From: JAQIBY01 sp963676165
Lineage (GTDB): Bacteria; Bacteroidota; Bacteroidia; Bacteroidales; ML635J-15
Reading direction: 5' to 3'
DNA: 64,000 nucleotides
NCBI GenBank assembly: GCA_963676165.1
Contig: OY781043.1
Coordinates: 2,046,001-2,110,000, forward strand
Both the position numbers and the translations under genes were made by a program. Positions 1-10,236 of this stretch are shown here, piece after piece; position 1 is the first letter of the stretch; every line of letters starts with the position of its first letter. The notes beneath the pieces are model-generated. The model did no database searches and was not told the origin of the DNA. It saw only the letters and a program-made list of their open reading frames with translations.

Positions 1-66
1 CTATAGGTCTAATTCGTTATGCCTATTCCGTAGGTTTAATTGAGTAATTCAGATGAAATAAAAAGT

Positions 67-1476
67 TTAACCATTTTGTGTATCAATACTGGCACTTAAT
101 GCAAAACCGTTACCCGGTGATGTTTCGATATTACATGTTGCTTGTATCATATTAAGACGGTTGGTGATATTGCTTAACCCTAAACCTGTGCGTTTAGCGT
201 TTTGAAGTGTATCATCAAAATCAAATCCTTTGCCATCATCTTCATAAAACAGACGAACAATTCCATTCTCAGAATACAACAATTGCACATCAATACTATT
301 GCATTCAGAATGCTTCAGGCTATTATTTACCAACTCTTTCACAACCCTAAACAATGTAATTTCAACATTTTGCTCAAGCCTGATATCTAAATTAGATTCA
401 AAATTTATTTCCGTAGAAACAGGATGTGACATTTGCTCAACAAAACCAGCAATTGCTTTTTTCACACCGAAATCGAGCAACACTCCAGGAATTAAATCAC
501 CAGAAAGGTTTCGTGAAATTGAAACTGCAGAATCTATTAAATCAGTGATTTTTTGGCACAATTCATCATCATTTTGTGGATTTGGATTATTCCTTTTCTG
601 TAAATCCACATACAATTTTATTCCTGAAAGAATTGGACCCAATTCATCGTGCAAGTCGCGAGCAAACCGTATTCTTTCTTTTTCTTCTGTGTCTATGATA
701 CTTTTCATGAGGCGGGCTTCAAATTGTCTTTTTTCTGTAATATCAGAAAAGAGTATCATATTAGCATCCTTGTCGTTAAATTTTGTTTTCACCGCTTTCA
801 CTAAAACATAAATAAGCTTACCCTGACTTGTTTTTAATTGCATCTCAAATACTGGATATACTTCATTCTCGCTTGCATTTTCAAACCATATATCAATTTT
901 CTTAAAATGAGTTTTAGCCTTCAATCGTTTCCACTTCTCCGCTCGAAGAGACTCCATATCATATCCGAGAATTCGTTCAAAAGCTTGATTAATATAGAAT
1001 GGTTCCCCCTTATAATAATAAAGGATTGGATCTGGAATTTGGTTTACAGTATTTCTGTACAACTTTTCACTTTCGACAAGCTGTTTTTGATATTTTTCAT
1101 TATCTTTTTGAATGATAATGTGCTTATTCACACGTTCAACCACAGCTGGCAATACTTCTTGAAAGCTTTCATCTTTAACGACAAAATCAAGTGCTCCCAT
1201 TTTCATTAATTCAACCGCCAATTTGATATCCGAATGACCTGTAACAATAACAAATGGAGCATCGTATTTCATTTCTTGTAACACCTCAACCAATTCTCGC
1301 CCATTCATATCAGGGAGACTGAAATCCAGCAATAATAAATCAGGTTTTAAGCTTTGATAGTTCTCAATTAACTCAGAAGCCATCATAAAACCATGTACTT
1401 CATGTCCTGCTTTTTCTAGGCTAAAACTAACTAACCTATTCAGGGATTCATTGTCTTCTACAAGAATTATTTTCAT
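67..1476 (-). CDS. REC-PAS-histidine kinase (NarX/DegS-like)
   Basis: Two-component signalling protein of about 469 residues. It has an N-terminal receiver domain (VEDNE acidic pocket, phospho-acceptor Asp near residue 51 in LLLLDFSLPD), then a PAS-like domain (about 135-250), a HisKA_3 dimerisation domain with the motif FARDLHDELGP (His near 276), and a C-terminal HATPase domain (DDGKGFDF, TGLGLSNI). HisKA_3 kinases usually phosphorylate LuxR-type regulators; none is adjacent here. I chose the Met at 1476 because the receiver fold begins there; the frame is open to an upstream Met at 1566, which would add 30 residues without domain character. The N-terminal receiver makes it a likely intermediate in a phosphorelay. 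It is divergent from the PKD-protein gene. The signal it senses is unknown. Confidence 0.88.
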   Translation of the reverse strand: MKIILVEDNESLNRLVSFSLEKAGHEVHGFMMASELIENYQSLKPDLLLLDFSLPDMNGRELVEVLQEMKYDAPFVIVTGHSDIKLAVELMKMGALDFVVKDESFQEVLPAVVERVNKHIIIQKDNEKYQKQLVESEKLYRNTVNQIPDPILYYYKGEPFYINQAFERILGYDMESLRAEKWKRLKAKTHFKKIDIWFENASENEVYPVFEMQLKTSQGKLIYVLVKAVKTKFNDKDANMILFSDITEKRQFEARLMKSIIDTEEKERIRFARDLHDELGPILSGIKLYVDLQKRNNPNPQNDDELCQKITDLIDSAVSISRNLSGDLIPGVLLDFGVKKAIAGFVEQMSHPVSTEINFESNLDIRLEQNVEITLFRVVKELVNNSLKHSECNSIDVQLLYSENGIVRLFYEDDGKGFDFDDTLQNAKRTGLGLSNITNRLNMIQATCNIETSPGNGFALSASIDTQNG

Positions 1477-1614
1477 ACGCTCAAGATTCTTCTTAAAGAT
1501 AATTGTTTCAATACTTAATTGCAAACCGTTTTCTGTATAAGTAATAATCAGGAAGTAATTAAGCAATAATACCTAAGATTCAAAATACGACTTTTACCCC
1601 TCGATTTCAGCTCT

Positions 1615-1636
1615 GTACTGCAGTACATTAGTACTG
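1615..1636. promoter_or_regulatory. Overlapping palindromes upstream of the PKD gene
   Basis: The 12-nt perfect palindrome GTACTGCAGTAC (1615-1626) overlaps the inverted repeat CAGTAC-ATTA-GTACTG (1621-1636). This gives three alternating GTACTG half-sites about 30 nt before the start codon at 1667, in the divergent region between the kinase and PKD genes. It could be an operator or a 5' UTR hairpin. No known regulator motif was recognised. Confidence 0.4.
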
Positions 1637-1666
1637 TCAACGATATTTAAATATTTAGCCGAATTT

Positions 1667-4600
1667 ATGAAAAAGCAATTATTCATTATAGTCTTCTCTA
1701 TCCTCATAGCAGGGCAAGTTATTGCACAAGCTCCTGTTGCAAATTTCAGCATTGAGCAAACCGGACATTGTACTCCTGTAAGTGTAAGCTTTATTAACAA
1801 TTCAGTTGGAAACAATCTAACTTATTATTGGGACTTAGGAAATGGCAACCATTCCAGTCTTGAGAACCCACAAGCCATATATACTCAGGCAGGAAATTAT
1901 ACAATTCAACTCATTGTTTCCAATAGCGACGGAACAGACACTTTACGTTTAGAGAATAGCGTAACTGCACATATTAATCCAAGCATTGAATTTGACAATA
2001 ACAATATGCACACAGGCTGTGTCCCATTCCAAGCCAATTATCAACTAGCTAATACAAGTGAAAACACATCATACCAATGGGATTTTGGAAACGGACAAAT
2101 CTATCACGGTGAAAGTGTCAATCCAAATTTTGACATCTCAGGAAATTACAATGTATTAATTTCTGCCGTGACGGATAACGGCTGCATGAGTTCTGCATAT
2201 TACGAAGAAGTTGCTGAAGCATATCCGAATCCACAATTTTCAATTGTTGCTGACGAAACAGTTTTTTGCACTCAATTTCCAGAAGTACACTTTTCATTAA
2301 ATGGAGATAATAACTTTACTTACGCTCATTGGAGCTTTGGAGATGGAAATGAAAGCACAAGCTTTAATCCAACACATAATTATAATGAATTTGGAGAATT
2401 TGATGTTAGTTGTATTGTAACTAACGAATATAGCTGCCAATCTACCGGAAACGTAGAAAATATGATAGAAATCTCTCCTGTTATTGCAGACTTTGCACCA
2501 GGAGACACATTATTATGCACAAGTACAGTATCATTTCAAAATTTATCTACAGCATTTCATCATGCTGAATGGAATTTTGGTGATAACGCCACATCATATG
2601 AGGTTAATCCACAACACCATTATGAAAATGCAGGAAGCTATCAAGTCAAATTAAAAGTATGGAACAATGAAGGCTGTATTGATTCGATTACAAAACACAT
2701 CCAAGTTGATCCTGTTGTTGCAGATTTCACAGTTTCGAACAACTCTTTTTGCCAGCTTCCTGCATTTATTTCTTACAATTCTCAATGCACAAATGCAGTA
2801 TCGTGGGAATATCACATGGGAAATGGGGATGTATATTATGAAGAAAATCCAACACATATTATTACAGAGGATTTTATGAACTCAACAAGTACTGGTGCTG
2901 TGTTTTATACCGACACATTGATTGCAACAAGTCCACTAGGTTGCACTGATATGGTGGTTCAAGCAAACAACATTGAAGTCAATCAAGCACAAGCATATTT
3001 TACACCAAATAATTTACCTGCTCATGCACGATATATTAAAGGGTGTGCTCCATTCACTGTAAATTTCCATGAAGCTTCCATATATCAAAATCCTGATGAT
3101 GAAATTGTTTCTTATGTATGGGACTTTGGAGATGGATACATTTCAACACAAAGACATCCTAATCATACCTGGGAAGAAATTGGCGAGTACGAAGTGAGCA
3201 TGACAATTACAACTGCTTTAGGTTGTGAAAACACTTACCGGACAATTGTCGAAGTAGGAAGCATACAAGTTCCCAATTTCACATTTGACATTCAAGACAC
3301 AGTATGTGCGAGTGAATATGTGCAATTTATGGATAATTCAAGCGATCAGAGTTTTATTGACCAATGGTTGTGGTCATTCTCAGACGGAGGTGTTAGCATG
3401 TCACCTAACCCATCTTACCATTTTACAGATACTGGGTATATGGATGTTTCTTTGGTGGTTGGTCACAATGGCTGTATGAGCGAACCATTCACAGTAACTG
3501 AAGCACTATTTGTGGATGGACCTGTTGCTGAGTTCACTTATAATTATGATTGCAGAGAACCATTAAGCTACCAATTCTATGCAGATCTTACTCGTGCAGA
3601 ATCATGGTATTGGGATATGGGTGATGGATTTATTGGGTTTGAAAACATGACAGAGGTTCTCTACGAATTTGCAGAAGCAGGAAATTATCAAGTGAGACTC
3701 ATAGCAAATAATGAAAGCAATGATTGCGAATACATTTACAGAAGAACTATAAAACCCAGAGGTGCTGTTTCCCATATTGAAATGGATACTACTTACGGAT
3801 GTCGTGGGTTGATTGTAAATTTCAGTGGAGAAGAGAGTATTTTCACTATGCCTACAGAATATAATGATGTTTGGGGTAAATACCATTGGGTTATTGATGG
3901 AGAAATGGACACCGTTGTTAACGAACCATTTTCTTATCAATTCAACCATGCTGGAAATTTCGAAGTTCAACTTATTACGAAAGACCGTAATGGTTGTACA
4001 GACATTGCGACACAGCACATCCGTATATTTGGAGCTGAAGGAAACATAACTTCTGACATTACAACCGGATGCTCTCCTTTAAATGTTCAATTTGGATCAG
4101 AAATCCAGAGTGATACAACCATAGTAGGATTTGAATGGCACTTTGGTGATGGTTTCAACTCACAAGATTTCGATCCAACTCATATTTATTCCAATTCTGG
4201 GAATTTTGAGCCTCAACTCATCATAACTGACGAATTAGGATGCGAAACTGTTCTGGAGCTAAATGATATGATTGTGTCTATTCAACCATCAGCAGATTTC
4301 TCAGTAAGTGACAGAACCCTTTGTGTCGGAGATCATATAACATTTGATCCTGATCACAACAATCTGGGAAGCAGTTATTACTGGACATTAGGAAATGAAG
4401 TTGACAGTGAAGAACAATATCCAGAAAACACCTACAACACATCTGGATACTATGATGTTAGTTTGCATGTTGTTGACACAAACAATTGTCAAAATCAATT
4501 AACAAAACAAGCATTTATTTCAGTTGATGATTATCCAACTGCTAACTTTGTAACAGCAGATACTGCTTCCGTTTGTTATCCATACGAAGTAAGTTTTGAG

Positions 4601-6403
4601 AATCTTAGCTCTGACAATGTGAGTGAATGGGACTGGTCTTTTGGTGATGAAACTTCAGGCTCGACAAACGATAATCCTACACATAATTATGTTTACCCTG
4701 GTTTGTTTGATGTTTCACTTATTGTTTCCACACCGAACGGTTGCACTGACAGTATATCCATCGCTGAATACATTGAGGTTGGAGGTCCAGCTGCGGATAT
4801 TGTATCTCCTAAAAGTGCGTGTAAAAATGCTACAGTTGAATTTTATTTAGAAAACATGCAAAATATTTATTCTGCAACCTGGGATATGGGTAACGGACAA
4901 TTTCTTGAAGGAACAAGTGTGGAATACGCATTTAACCAATCAGGAAACTACACCCCTGTCCTACTGTTAGAAAGTGACAATCAGGGCACATGTAGCAAAG
5001 CGTTTGAATTAAACATTACAATCCCAGAAGTAATTGCTTCAATCAGCAACGCTCCACATAATGTATGTCAGGAAGAAAGTGTTGAGTTCACAAACAATTC
5101 ACATGGTGCAACTGAATACATTTGGAGTTTCACTGACGGCAGCATAAGTCATGAAGAGAACCCTGAATATCAATTCAATCAGAATGGAATCGAAATCACT
5201 CAGTTAATTGCTGTATTGCCACTATATGAAGGGATGGTTTGCACAGACACAACACAAGTAAGTACAGTGGTTTACCCGAAACCTTCAAGTGAATTTAGTT
5301 ATGAAGTTTTGGCCCCACATACTTGCACAACTCCAAAGGAGGTTCATTTTGTAAATGAAAGTCATGGTGCTCAAACATATTTGTGGAATTTTCAAAATGG
5401 CAGACCAGGACCATACACGTCTGATGATACAAATCCAAATTTCATCTACCAACAAGCTGGTGATTATGGAGTATCTTTAGTTAGTATCAATCAATTTAAC
5501 TGCAGTGACACCTCATTTCAAAGTCTTAGAATTTTGCCTGAAATACATCCAGATTTCAATATATCAACAAATTCAGGATGTGAACCTTTGGATGTAAGTT
5601 TCAGTAATGAATCGACAATTAACACTGAGTTTGATGCTTTGGACACTTATCAATTCATATTAAATGACACCATTATAATGACAAGAAACAGCAACATAGA
5701 AACTTTAAATCACGGGAAATATTCTGTTAATTTGATTGTAAAAACCGCACATGGTTGTATAGACACGATTAGCAAAAATGATGTAATAAACGTATTCAAA
5801 ACACCAAAAGCGAAATTTGTAAGTACAAATAACAATGATGTGAACAATCCTGAAGGGTATGGTGAAGTGCAATTTGAAAACCGATCAGAAGTTAGCACTG
5901 AAACTTACACTATTGACTGGAGCTTTGGTGATGGCTACACATCCAACGAGAAAAACCCTATGCACAGATACAACTCTAACTCTGAATATCATGGTGAAGC
6001 ATTTCAAGCAAGCTTAAGCATCACTGATTCAAATGGTTGTTCAGATACAATTACAAAATCAATTCATGTTAATTACTTTAAGGGACTTTACGTACCGAAT
6101 GCCTTGGCTCCTGAACGTGGCATTGGAGAGCAAACTGTTTTTATGCCAAAAGGGAAATCGCTTTCCTCCTATCACCTCATGATTTTCAATGTCAATGGAG
6201 AATTGATTTTTGAAAGCACTGCATTGGATCCAATTGATGGAAGCCCTGTGGATGCATGGGATGGTAGAATCAACGGAAATTATGCAGATGAAGGAGTATA
6301 TGTTTGGAAAATTGAAGCAGAATTTTCAGATGGCAGCACTTGGAATTATGAAACTCATACAGGTAAAAAAGCAAATACAGGGACTTTACTTGTAATACGC
6401 TAA
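1667..6403 (+). CDS. Giant PKD-repeat surface protein, T9SS type B C-terminal domain
   Basis: Exported 1578-residue protein. It starts with a signal peptide (residues 1-20, hydrophobic core then VIAQA), followed by about 17 tandem PKD-like immunoglobulin folds. Each is recognisable by W-x-FGDG, a later NPxHxY and GxYxVxL, and most end in a Gly-Cys pair, so disulfide-stabilised repeats are likely. The last roughly 100 residues (from about YFKGLYVPNALAP) match the gliding-motility-associated C-terminal domain, the type B signal for T9SS export and cell-surface attachment (LMIFNVNGELIFES, AWDG, DEGVYVWKIE). Such proteins act as adhesins or polymer-binding surface filaments; the ligand cannot be read here. 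The PorP/SprF gene just downstream is the usual partner of type B cargo. A stem-loop follows the stop codon. Confidence 0.93.
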   Translation: MKKQLFIIVFSILIAGQVIAQAPVANFSIEQTGHCTPVSVSFINNSVGNNLTYYWDLGNGNHSSLENPQAIYTQAGNYTIQLIVSNSDGTDTLRLENSVTAHINPSIEFDNNNMHTGCVPFQANYQLANTSENTSYQWDFGNGQIYHGESVNPNFDISGNYNVLISAVTDNGCMSSAYYEEVAEAYPNPQFSIVADETVFCTQFPEVHFSLNGDNNFTYAHWSFGDGNESTSFNPTHNYNEFGEFDVSCIVTNEYSCQSTGNVENMIEISPVIADFAPGDTLLCTSTVSFQNLSTAFHHAEWNFGDNATSYEVNPQHHYENAGSYQVKLKVWNNEGCIDSITKHIQVDPVVADFTVSNNSFCQLPAFISYNSQCTNAVSWEYHMGNGDVYYEENPTHIITEDFMNSTSTGAVFYTDTLIATSPLGCTDMVVQANNIEVNQAQAYFTPNNLPAHARYIKGCAPFTVNFHEASIYQNPDDEIVSYVWDFGDGYISTQRHPNHTWEEIGEYEVSMTITTALGCENTYRTIVEVGSIQVPNFTFDIQDTVCASEYVQFMDNSSDQSFIDQWLWSFSDGGVSMSPNPSYHFTDTGYMDVSLVVGHNGCMSEPFTVTEALFVDGPVAEFTYNYDCREPLSYQFYADLTRAESWYWDMGDGFIGFENMTEVLYEFAEAGNYQVRLIANNESNDCEYIYRRTIKPRGAVSHIEMDTTYGCRGLIVNFSGEESIFTMPTEYNDVWGKYHWVIDGEMDTVVNEPFSYQFNHAGNFEVQLITKDRNGCTDIATQHIRIFGAEGNITSDITTGCSPLNVQFGSEIQSDTTIVGFEWHFGDGFNSQDFDPTHIYSNSGNFEPQLIITDELGCETVLELNDMIVSIQPSADFSVSDRTLCVGDHITFDPDHNNLGSSYYWTLGNEVDSEEQYPENTYNTSGYYDVSLHVVDTNNCQNQLTKQAFISVDDYPTANFVTADTASVCYPYEVSFENLSSDNVSEWDWSFGDETSGSTNDNPTHNYVYPGLFDVSLIVSTPNGCTDSISIAEYIEVGGPAADIVSPKSACKNATVEFYLENMQNIYSATWDMGNGQFLEGTSVEYAFNQSGNYTPVLLLESDNQGTCSKAFELNITIPEVIASISNAPHNVCQEESVEFTNNSHGATEYIWSFTDGSISHEENPEYQFNQNGIEITQLIAVLPLYEGMVCTDTTQVSTVVYPKPSSEFSYEVLAPHTCTTPKEVHFVNESHGAQTYLWNFQNGRPGPYTSDDTNPNFIYQQAGDYGVSLVSINQFNCSDTSFQSLRILPEIHPDFNISTNSGCEPLDVSFSNESTINTEFDALDTYQFILNDTIIMTRNSNIETLNHGKYSVNLIVKTAHGCIDTISKNDVINVFKTPKAKFVSTNNNDVNNPEGYGEVQFENRSEVSTETYTIDWSFGDGYTSNEKNPMHRYNSNSEYHGEAFQASLSITDSNGCSDTITKSIHVNYFKGLYVPNALAPERGIGEQTVFMPKGKSLSSYHLMIFNVNGELIFESTALDPIDGSPVDAWDGRINGNYADEGVYVWKIEAEFSDGSTWNYETHTGKKANTGTLLVIR

Positions 6404-6430
6404 ATATCCCTGACATATCGTTGACGCGGA

Positions 6431-6463
6431 CAAGGAGCTGAAAATTTCAGTTCCTTGTTGTTT
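6431..6463 (+). terminator. Stem-loop after the PKD gene
   Basis: A 13-bp stem, CAAGGAGCTGAAA paired with TTTCAGTTCCTTG with one G-U pair, has a very short loop and is followed by TTGTTTGT. It lies about 30 nt after the stop of the PKD gene and about 140 nt before the PorP/SprF start. It fits an intrinsic terminator or attenuator, although the T-tract is weak. Confidence 0.55.
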
Positions 6464-6598
6464 GTAAATAATGCATCCGTAAAAACACCCTAGGCTATCC
6501 GAAATTAAACCTATTCAAACTCACTTACCAAAGTTTACGCTTTTCTATTGTTTGAAATCCTTGCTTTCAGCAGTATCTTGAATAAAAAAACGAAACAA

Positions 6599-7660
6599 AT
6601 GAAAATAAAAATCATACTTCTCCTATGCAGCATAATATTGGTATTTTCGGCACACTCCCAAGAGCTGAATTACTCTCAATTCTATCATAATAAAACCATA
6701 ATAAACCCTGCATATACAGGCTTATCAAAACAATTAAGTTTAACGGGATTACACAGAAATCAATGGATGGGAATTGGAGATCACAACTTATTCAAATCAA
6801 ATGCAATTATTGCTGATTATGGTTTATCTGAGAAAAGCTCTGGGAATTATGGAAGTGGACTAGGTTTTGGTCTCATTTACAATCAAAGTACTGTAGGTAG
6901 TTCAAACTACCGTACAAATCAAATACGATTCAACATTTCGTCAGACGCAGCGAGAATTGGCAAAGAGCGATATGGTTTTATGGCTCAACTTCCTGTTGGA
7001 TTAAGCATCGGATACATTAAACAACAATACGACATAAGTTCATTGATTTTTTCTGATCAGCTTGATCCAGTACTCGGATTTGTTAATCCTGGAACTATGA
7101 GTCCTGAACTTATGAATCAGAATCTTAATCAAATGCTAGACATTGGCGCCGGAGGGATGTTTGGAATTAAGCTCAGAAAAAAGAATCATCAAACCACTTA
7201 TATTAGCATTGGATACAGTTACAACAAGTACATCCAGCTCAATAATGATTCTGAATACTCCTATCCTGACAAATGGAGCTTCCATGGGTTTTATCACCAG
7301 CCAATTGAAACTTATATGCTAAGTAGTGGAATTATTTATCAATCCAGAGGAGATTTAAAGAATTTCATCATCGGAACAGAACTCTCGACAGAATACAATT
7401 TAGGGTTTGGTATTTGGATGAGGAATCAGCGCCACATACTAGATATGTCAAACTATTCAGACATAATATTTGACATATCTTACAGACACAATCAATTTGT
7501 TTTTGGATACTCATACGATATGAGTATTTCAAGTCTGAGCAATAAGAGTTCAAAAGGGACACATGAAATTAGTTTAAAGATTAATTTTTATGATGACAAA
7601 ACAAGGGTTAAGAATCAACGCAGAAAAAACAACACATGTTTCTTTCAAGGTTTAGGTTAA
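6599..7660 (+). CDS. PorP/SprF family type IX secretion outer-membrane protein
   Basis: 353 residues with a signal peptide ending near SAHSQE. The start of the mature protein (LNYSQFYHNKTIINPAYTG) is the hallmark of the PorP/SprF family: an early SQ(F/Y) and NPAYTG. The rest alternates aromatic and polar residues as in an outer-membrane beta-barrel. PorP/SprF proteins work with the T9SS and are commonly encoded directly after giant proteins with type B sorting domains, as here; SprF of Flavobacterium johnsoniae is needed for SprB export. I infer that it secretes or anchors the upstream PKD protein. The start at 6599 gives a clean signal peptide; an in-frame Met at 6548 would put 17 non-signal residues before it. 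Confidence 0.92.
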   Translation: MKIKIILLLCSIILVFSAHSQELNYSQFYHNKTIINPAYTGLSKQLSLTGLHRNQWMGIGDHNLFKSNAIIADYGLSEKSSGNYGSGLGFGLIYNQSTVGSSNYRTNQIRFNISSDAARIGKERYGFMAQLPVGLSIGYIKQQYDISSLIFSDQLDPVLGFVNPGTMSPELMNQNLNQMLDIGAGGMFGIKLRKKNHQTTYISIGYSYNKYIQLNNDSEYSYPDKWSFHGFYHQPIETYMLSSGIIYQSRGDLKNFIIGTELSTEYNLGFGIWMRNQRHILDMSNYSDIIFDISYRHNQFVFGYSYDMSISSLSNKSSKGTHEISLKINFYDDKTRVKNQRRKNNTCFFQGLG

Positions 7661-7669
7661 ACCAAACTA

Positions 7670-10081
7670 TTAATCCAAATACTTTGAAAGTAAACTAAAC
7701 AAATGCTTTTTATTGATAGGTTTCGGCACATAATTGTCGAAACCTTCTTTTATATATCGCTTCTCGTCTCCTTCCAAAGCAAAAGCAGTTTGAGCAAGTA
7801 TTTTTATTGAAGGATAGGAAGATTTAATGATTTTCATTGCTTCCACACCATTCATGACAGGCATTTGAATATCCATCAAAATCACATCAATTTTCCCATC
7901 AATTTCTTTAACTAATTCAATAGCTTTTTTCCCATTAGTTGCGGTATAAACATTAATACCAGATTTCTTCAGCAGAATTCGGATAAAACTTATGATATCA
8001 GGACGATCATCAACAATTAATATCGTTTTGTCACTCCAATCATTGTGCTGTTTATGATCAGAATCAATTTGAAAACCTTTGGCAGCTTTAACTTTCTGAA
8101 CATCGGGCTCTCGTGGCAAACTATAATAGAAGCAGGAACCTTTTCCTTTTTCAGATTCCACCCAAATTTCTCCGCCTAAATATTGAACGAGCTCTTTAGT
8201 AATACTCAAACCAAGCCCCTTACCTCCTTGTTGGCGTTTATACGAATCACTTTGATGAAATTTTTTAAAGATTTTATCCAATTCGTCTTCAGAAATACCA
8301 ACACCTGTATCACGCACAAAGAACTCAAACTGGCTTTCATTTTTAATTTGATAGCCCATTGTAATTTCTCCGTAATCAGTAAAACGCATTGAATTAGATA
8401 ACAAATTATTCATGATTTGCTGAAAACGCTGTTCGTCGGTATTTATTAAACAATTTTCATCTGGTAATCCGAATGAAGTTTTAACAACAACATCTGCTTT
8501 CTTATTGTCCTTAAGAATTTGTTCAAACATAGACTTAAGGTGTCTAAGCTTAGTATTTGCAGAAAATTCTTGTTTAAAGATTTTCAATTCATTGTTTTCA
8601 ATTTTAGCGATATCAATTATATCAGACAATAAGCGTAATAATTGATTTGCATTGCTATTAATCAATTCAATGAATTCTGTTTTCTCTTCTGCGCTTAATT
8701 TATCATCTTCAACAAGTATTTTTGAAAATCCAACAATACTGTTCATTGGATTTCGAATTTCATGGCTCATATTAGCAAGGAAAGATGACTTTAAATCATC
8801 ACTTTTTTCTGCCATTTCTTTGGCATTGAGCAATTCTTGTTCAATAAGCTTTTTATTTGAATTATCAATTGCAATACCTACTACAGCCTCATAATGTCCG
8901 GTTAATGACAAAGGCATTTGAAACAAGTTAATGTATTTTTCTTTCCCTCCAATATTGATTTTCTCATCAATAAATTCAAGTGCTATTCCAGAGCTTAAAC
9001 ATTGATCATCTCTCACCTTAAGCATCTCAGCAAGATTTGCTGGGTAGATCATATCATCCATATTCCCAATAACCTTCTCTTTATTTATTTCAAACAGTTC
9101 TTCGGCTGCTTTATTCCATAGTGTATAATTTCTTGTTTCTGCATCTTTTAGAAATACGGCAACTGGGATCTTTTCCAGAAGCACATCAAGCAATTTTTGA
9201 TTTCTATAAAGCTTTTCGAGATTATTTTTTAATACATTTTGGTTTTCAACAATTTCCGTAATATTTTGGACATACAATAGCACTTCTTGATCATTAGTTA
9301 CAGGGTTTCTCACCAACATAGCACGAACGAAGAAAACATAATCTATCCCGTTAAAGCTAAGATTAACTGAATTAAAATCCATTCGGTAATTAGTTTCTGC
9401 TTTAAAATCTAAAACAAATGTTTTAAAATCTGGATATTTCCCTCTGAGAAGCTTTCCTGCAAAAGGACAAGGCTTTCCAAAATTTGCCTTTTTTATGTTG
9501 AAAATATTTCTCAGTTCCTCATTTAAAAACAAGAGATTTCCTTGGGCATCGAGTTGGATAATACCAACAGGACTTGTATTCAACATTTTTATGAGATAAT
9601 CCCTTTGTTGTTCAGCATGTCTATTCAAATGAAAAGTATCTGTGACATTTCTTACAACTGCCAAAATGCTTTCTTCATCAAATTTTACCATTCGACTTTC
9701 ATAAAAGGCTTTTTCTCCTTTATCATTTCTCAACGAATAGTTATAAGTTTGTTCGTTTCCTGTTTCAAAAATGCGCTTCATCTTTTCACGTGTAAGTCGC
9801 ACAAGAAACTCTGGCAATATTTCTTCCATTTGTTTGTGAATAATCTGATCAGGAGGAACGATTAAAGTCTCTCTCTGATTTGTATAAAAATCCAAAAAGG
9901 TTTCATTTCTATCAATAATAAAAATAAGATCAGGAAACGCTTTAAGCAACCTCACGTCAGTAATACTTAATATATCTCTTTTTGTGTGTTCGATTTGATA
10001 ATCACCATCCAACTTAGACTGCAATTCCTCCAACTCAGACTGCAATTCCTGAATACGCTTCTTAACTTGATCCTTTTCCAC
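7670..10081 (-). CDS. Hybrid sensor histidine kinase with three PAS domains and a receiver
   Basis: 803-residue cytoplasmic sensor with no membrane segments. An N-terminal coiled coil (about 1-28) is followed by three PAS-like domains (about 40-150, 160-280 and 295-415), a HisKA domain (SFLANMSHEIRNPMNSI, His440), HATPase (DTGVGIS, GGKGLGLSI) and a C-terminal receiver (about 685-803; IVDDRPD, phospho-acceptor Asp737 in ILMDIQMPVMNG, PKPI Lys). The hybrid architecture normally passes phosphate to an Hpt protein. A free-standing Hpt gene lies about 4.5 kb away at 14598-14951 and is a possible partner, which is inference. It converges with the PorP/SprF gene with a 9-nt gap. The ligand of the PAS domains is unknown. 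Confidence 0.92.
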   Translation of the reverse strand: MEKDQVKKRIQELQSELEELQSKLDGDYQIEHTKRDILSITDVRLLKAFPDLIFIIDRNETFLDFYTNQRETLIVPPDQIIHKQMEEILPEFLVRLTREKMKRIFETGNEQTYNYSLRNDKGEKAFYESRMVKFDEESILAVVRNVTDTFHLNRHAEQQRDYLIKMLNTSPVGIIQLDAQGNLLFLNEELRNIFNIKKANFGKPCPFAGKLLRGKYPDFKTFVLDFKAETNYRMDFNSVNLSFNGIDYVFFVRAMLVRNPVTNDQEVLLYVQNITEIVENQNVLKNNLEKLYRNQKLLDVLLEKIPVAVFLKDAETRNYTLWNKAAEELFEINKEKVIGNMDDMIYPANLAEMLKVRDDQCLSSGIALEFIDEKINIGGKEKYINLFQMPLSLTGHYEAVVGIAIDNSNKKLIEQELLNAKEMAEKSDDLKSSFLANMSHEIRNPMNSIVGFSKILVEDDKLSAEEKTEFIELINSNANQLLRLLSDIIDIAKIENNELKIFKQEFSANTKLRHLKSMFEQILKDNKKADVVVKTSFGLPDENCLINTDEQRFQQIMNNLLSNSMRFTDYGEITMGYQIKNESQFEFFVRDTGVGISEDELDKIFKKFHQSDSYKRQQGGKGLGLSITKELVQYLGGEIWVESEKGKGSCFYYSLPREPDVQKVKAAKGFQIDSDHKQHNDWSDKTILIVDDRPDIISFIRILLKKSGINVYTATNGKKAIELVKEIDGKIDVILMDIQMPVMNGVEAMKIIKSSYPSIKILAQTAFALEGDEKRYIKEGFDNYVPKPINKKHLFSLLSKYLD

Positions 10082-10236
10082 CTGAACTATCTATTAATTT
10101 GTGAATAAAAATACAAATTATTTGCTTAAAACACAAGGATAACAGCATGTTAAAAACCAAATTAAAATTGTTTAAAAAAAGGTTTGCAGAAAAAAAAATA
10201 AAACGTTTACTTCGCATGAACTTAAAATAAGCTTTT

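Noticed and set aside
1..66. Short CCTA/TAGG repeats at the window start
   Set aside because: Stems of only four bases; no support for a terminator or element end.
2651..2857. Several open frames antisense to the PKD gene
   Set aside because: Short, without signals, and expected from codon bias of a long gene.
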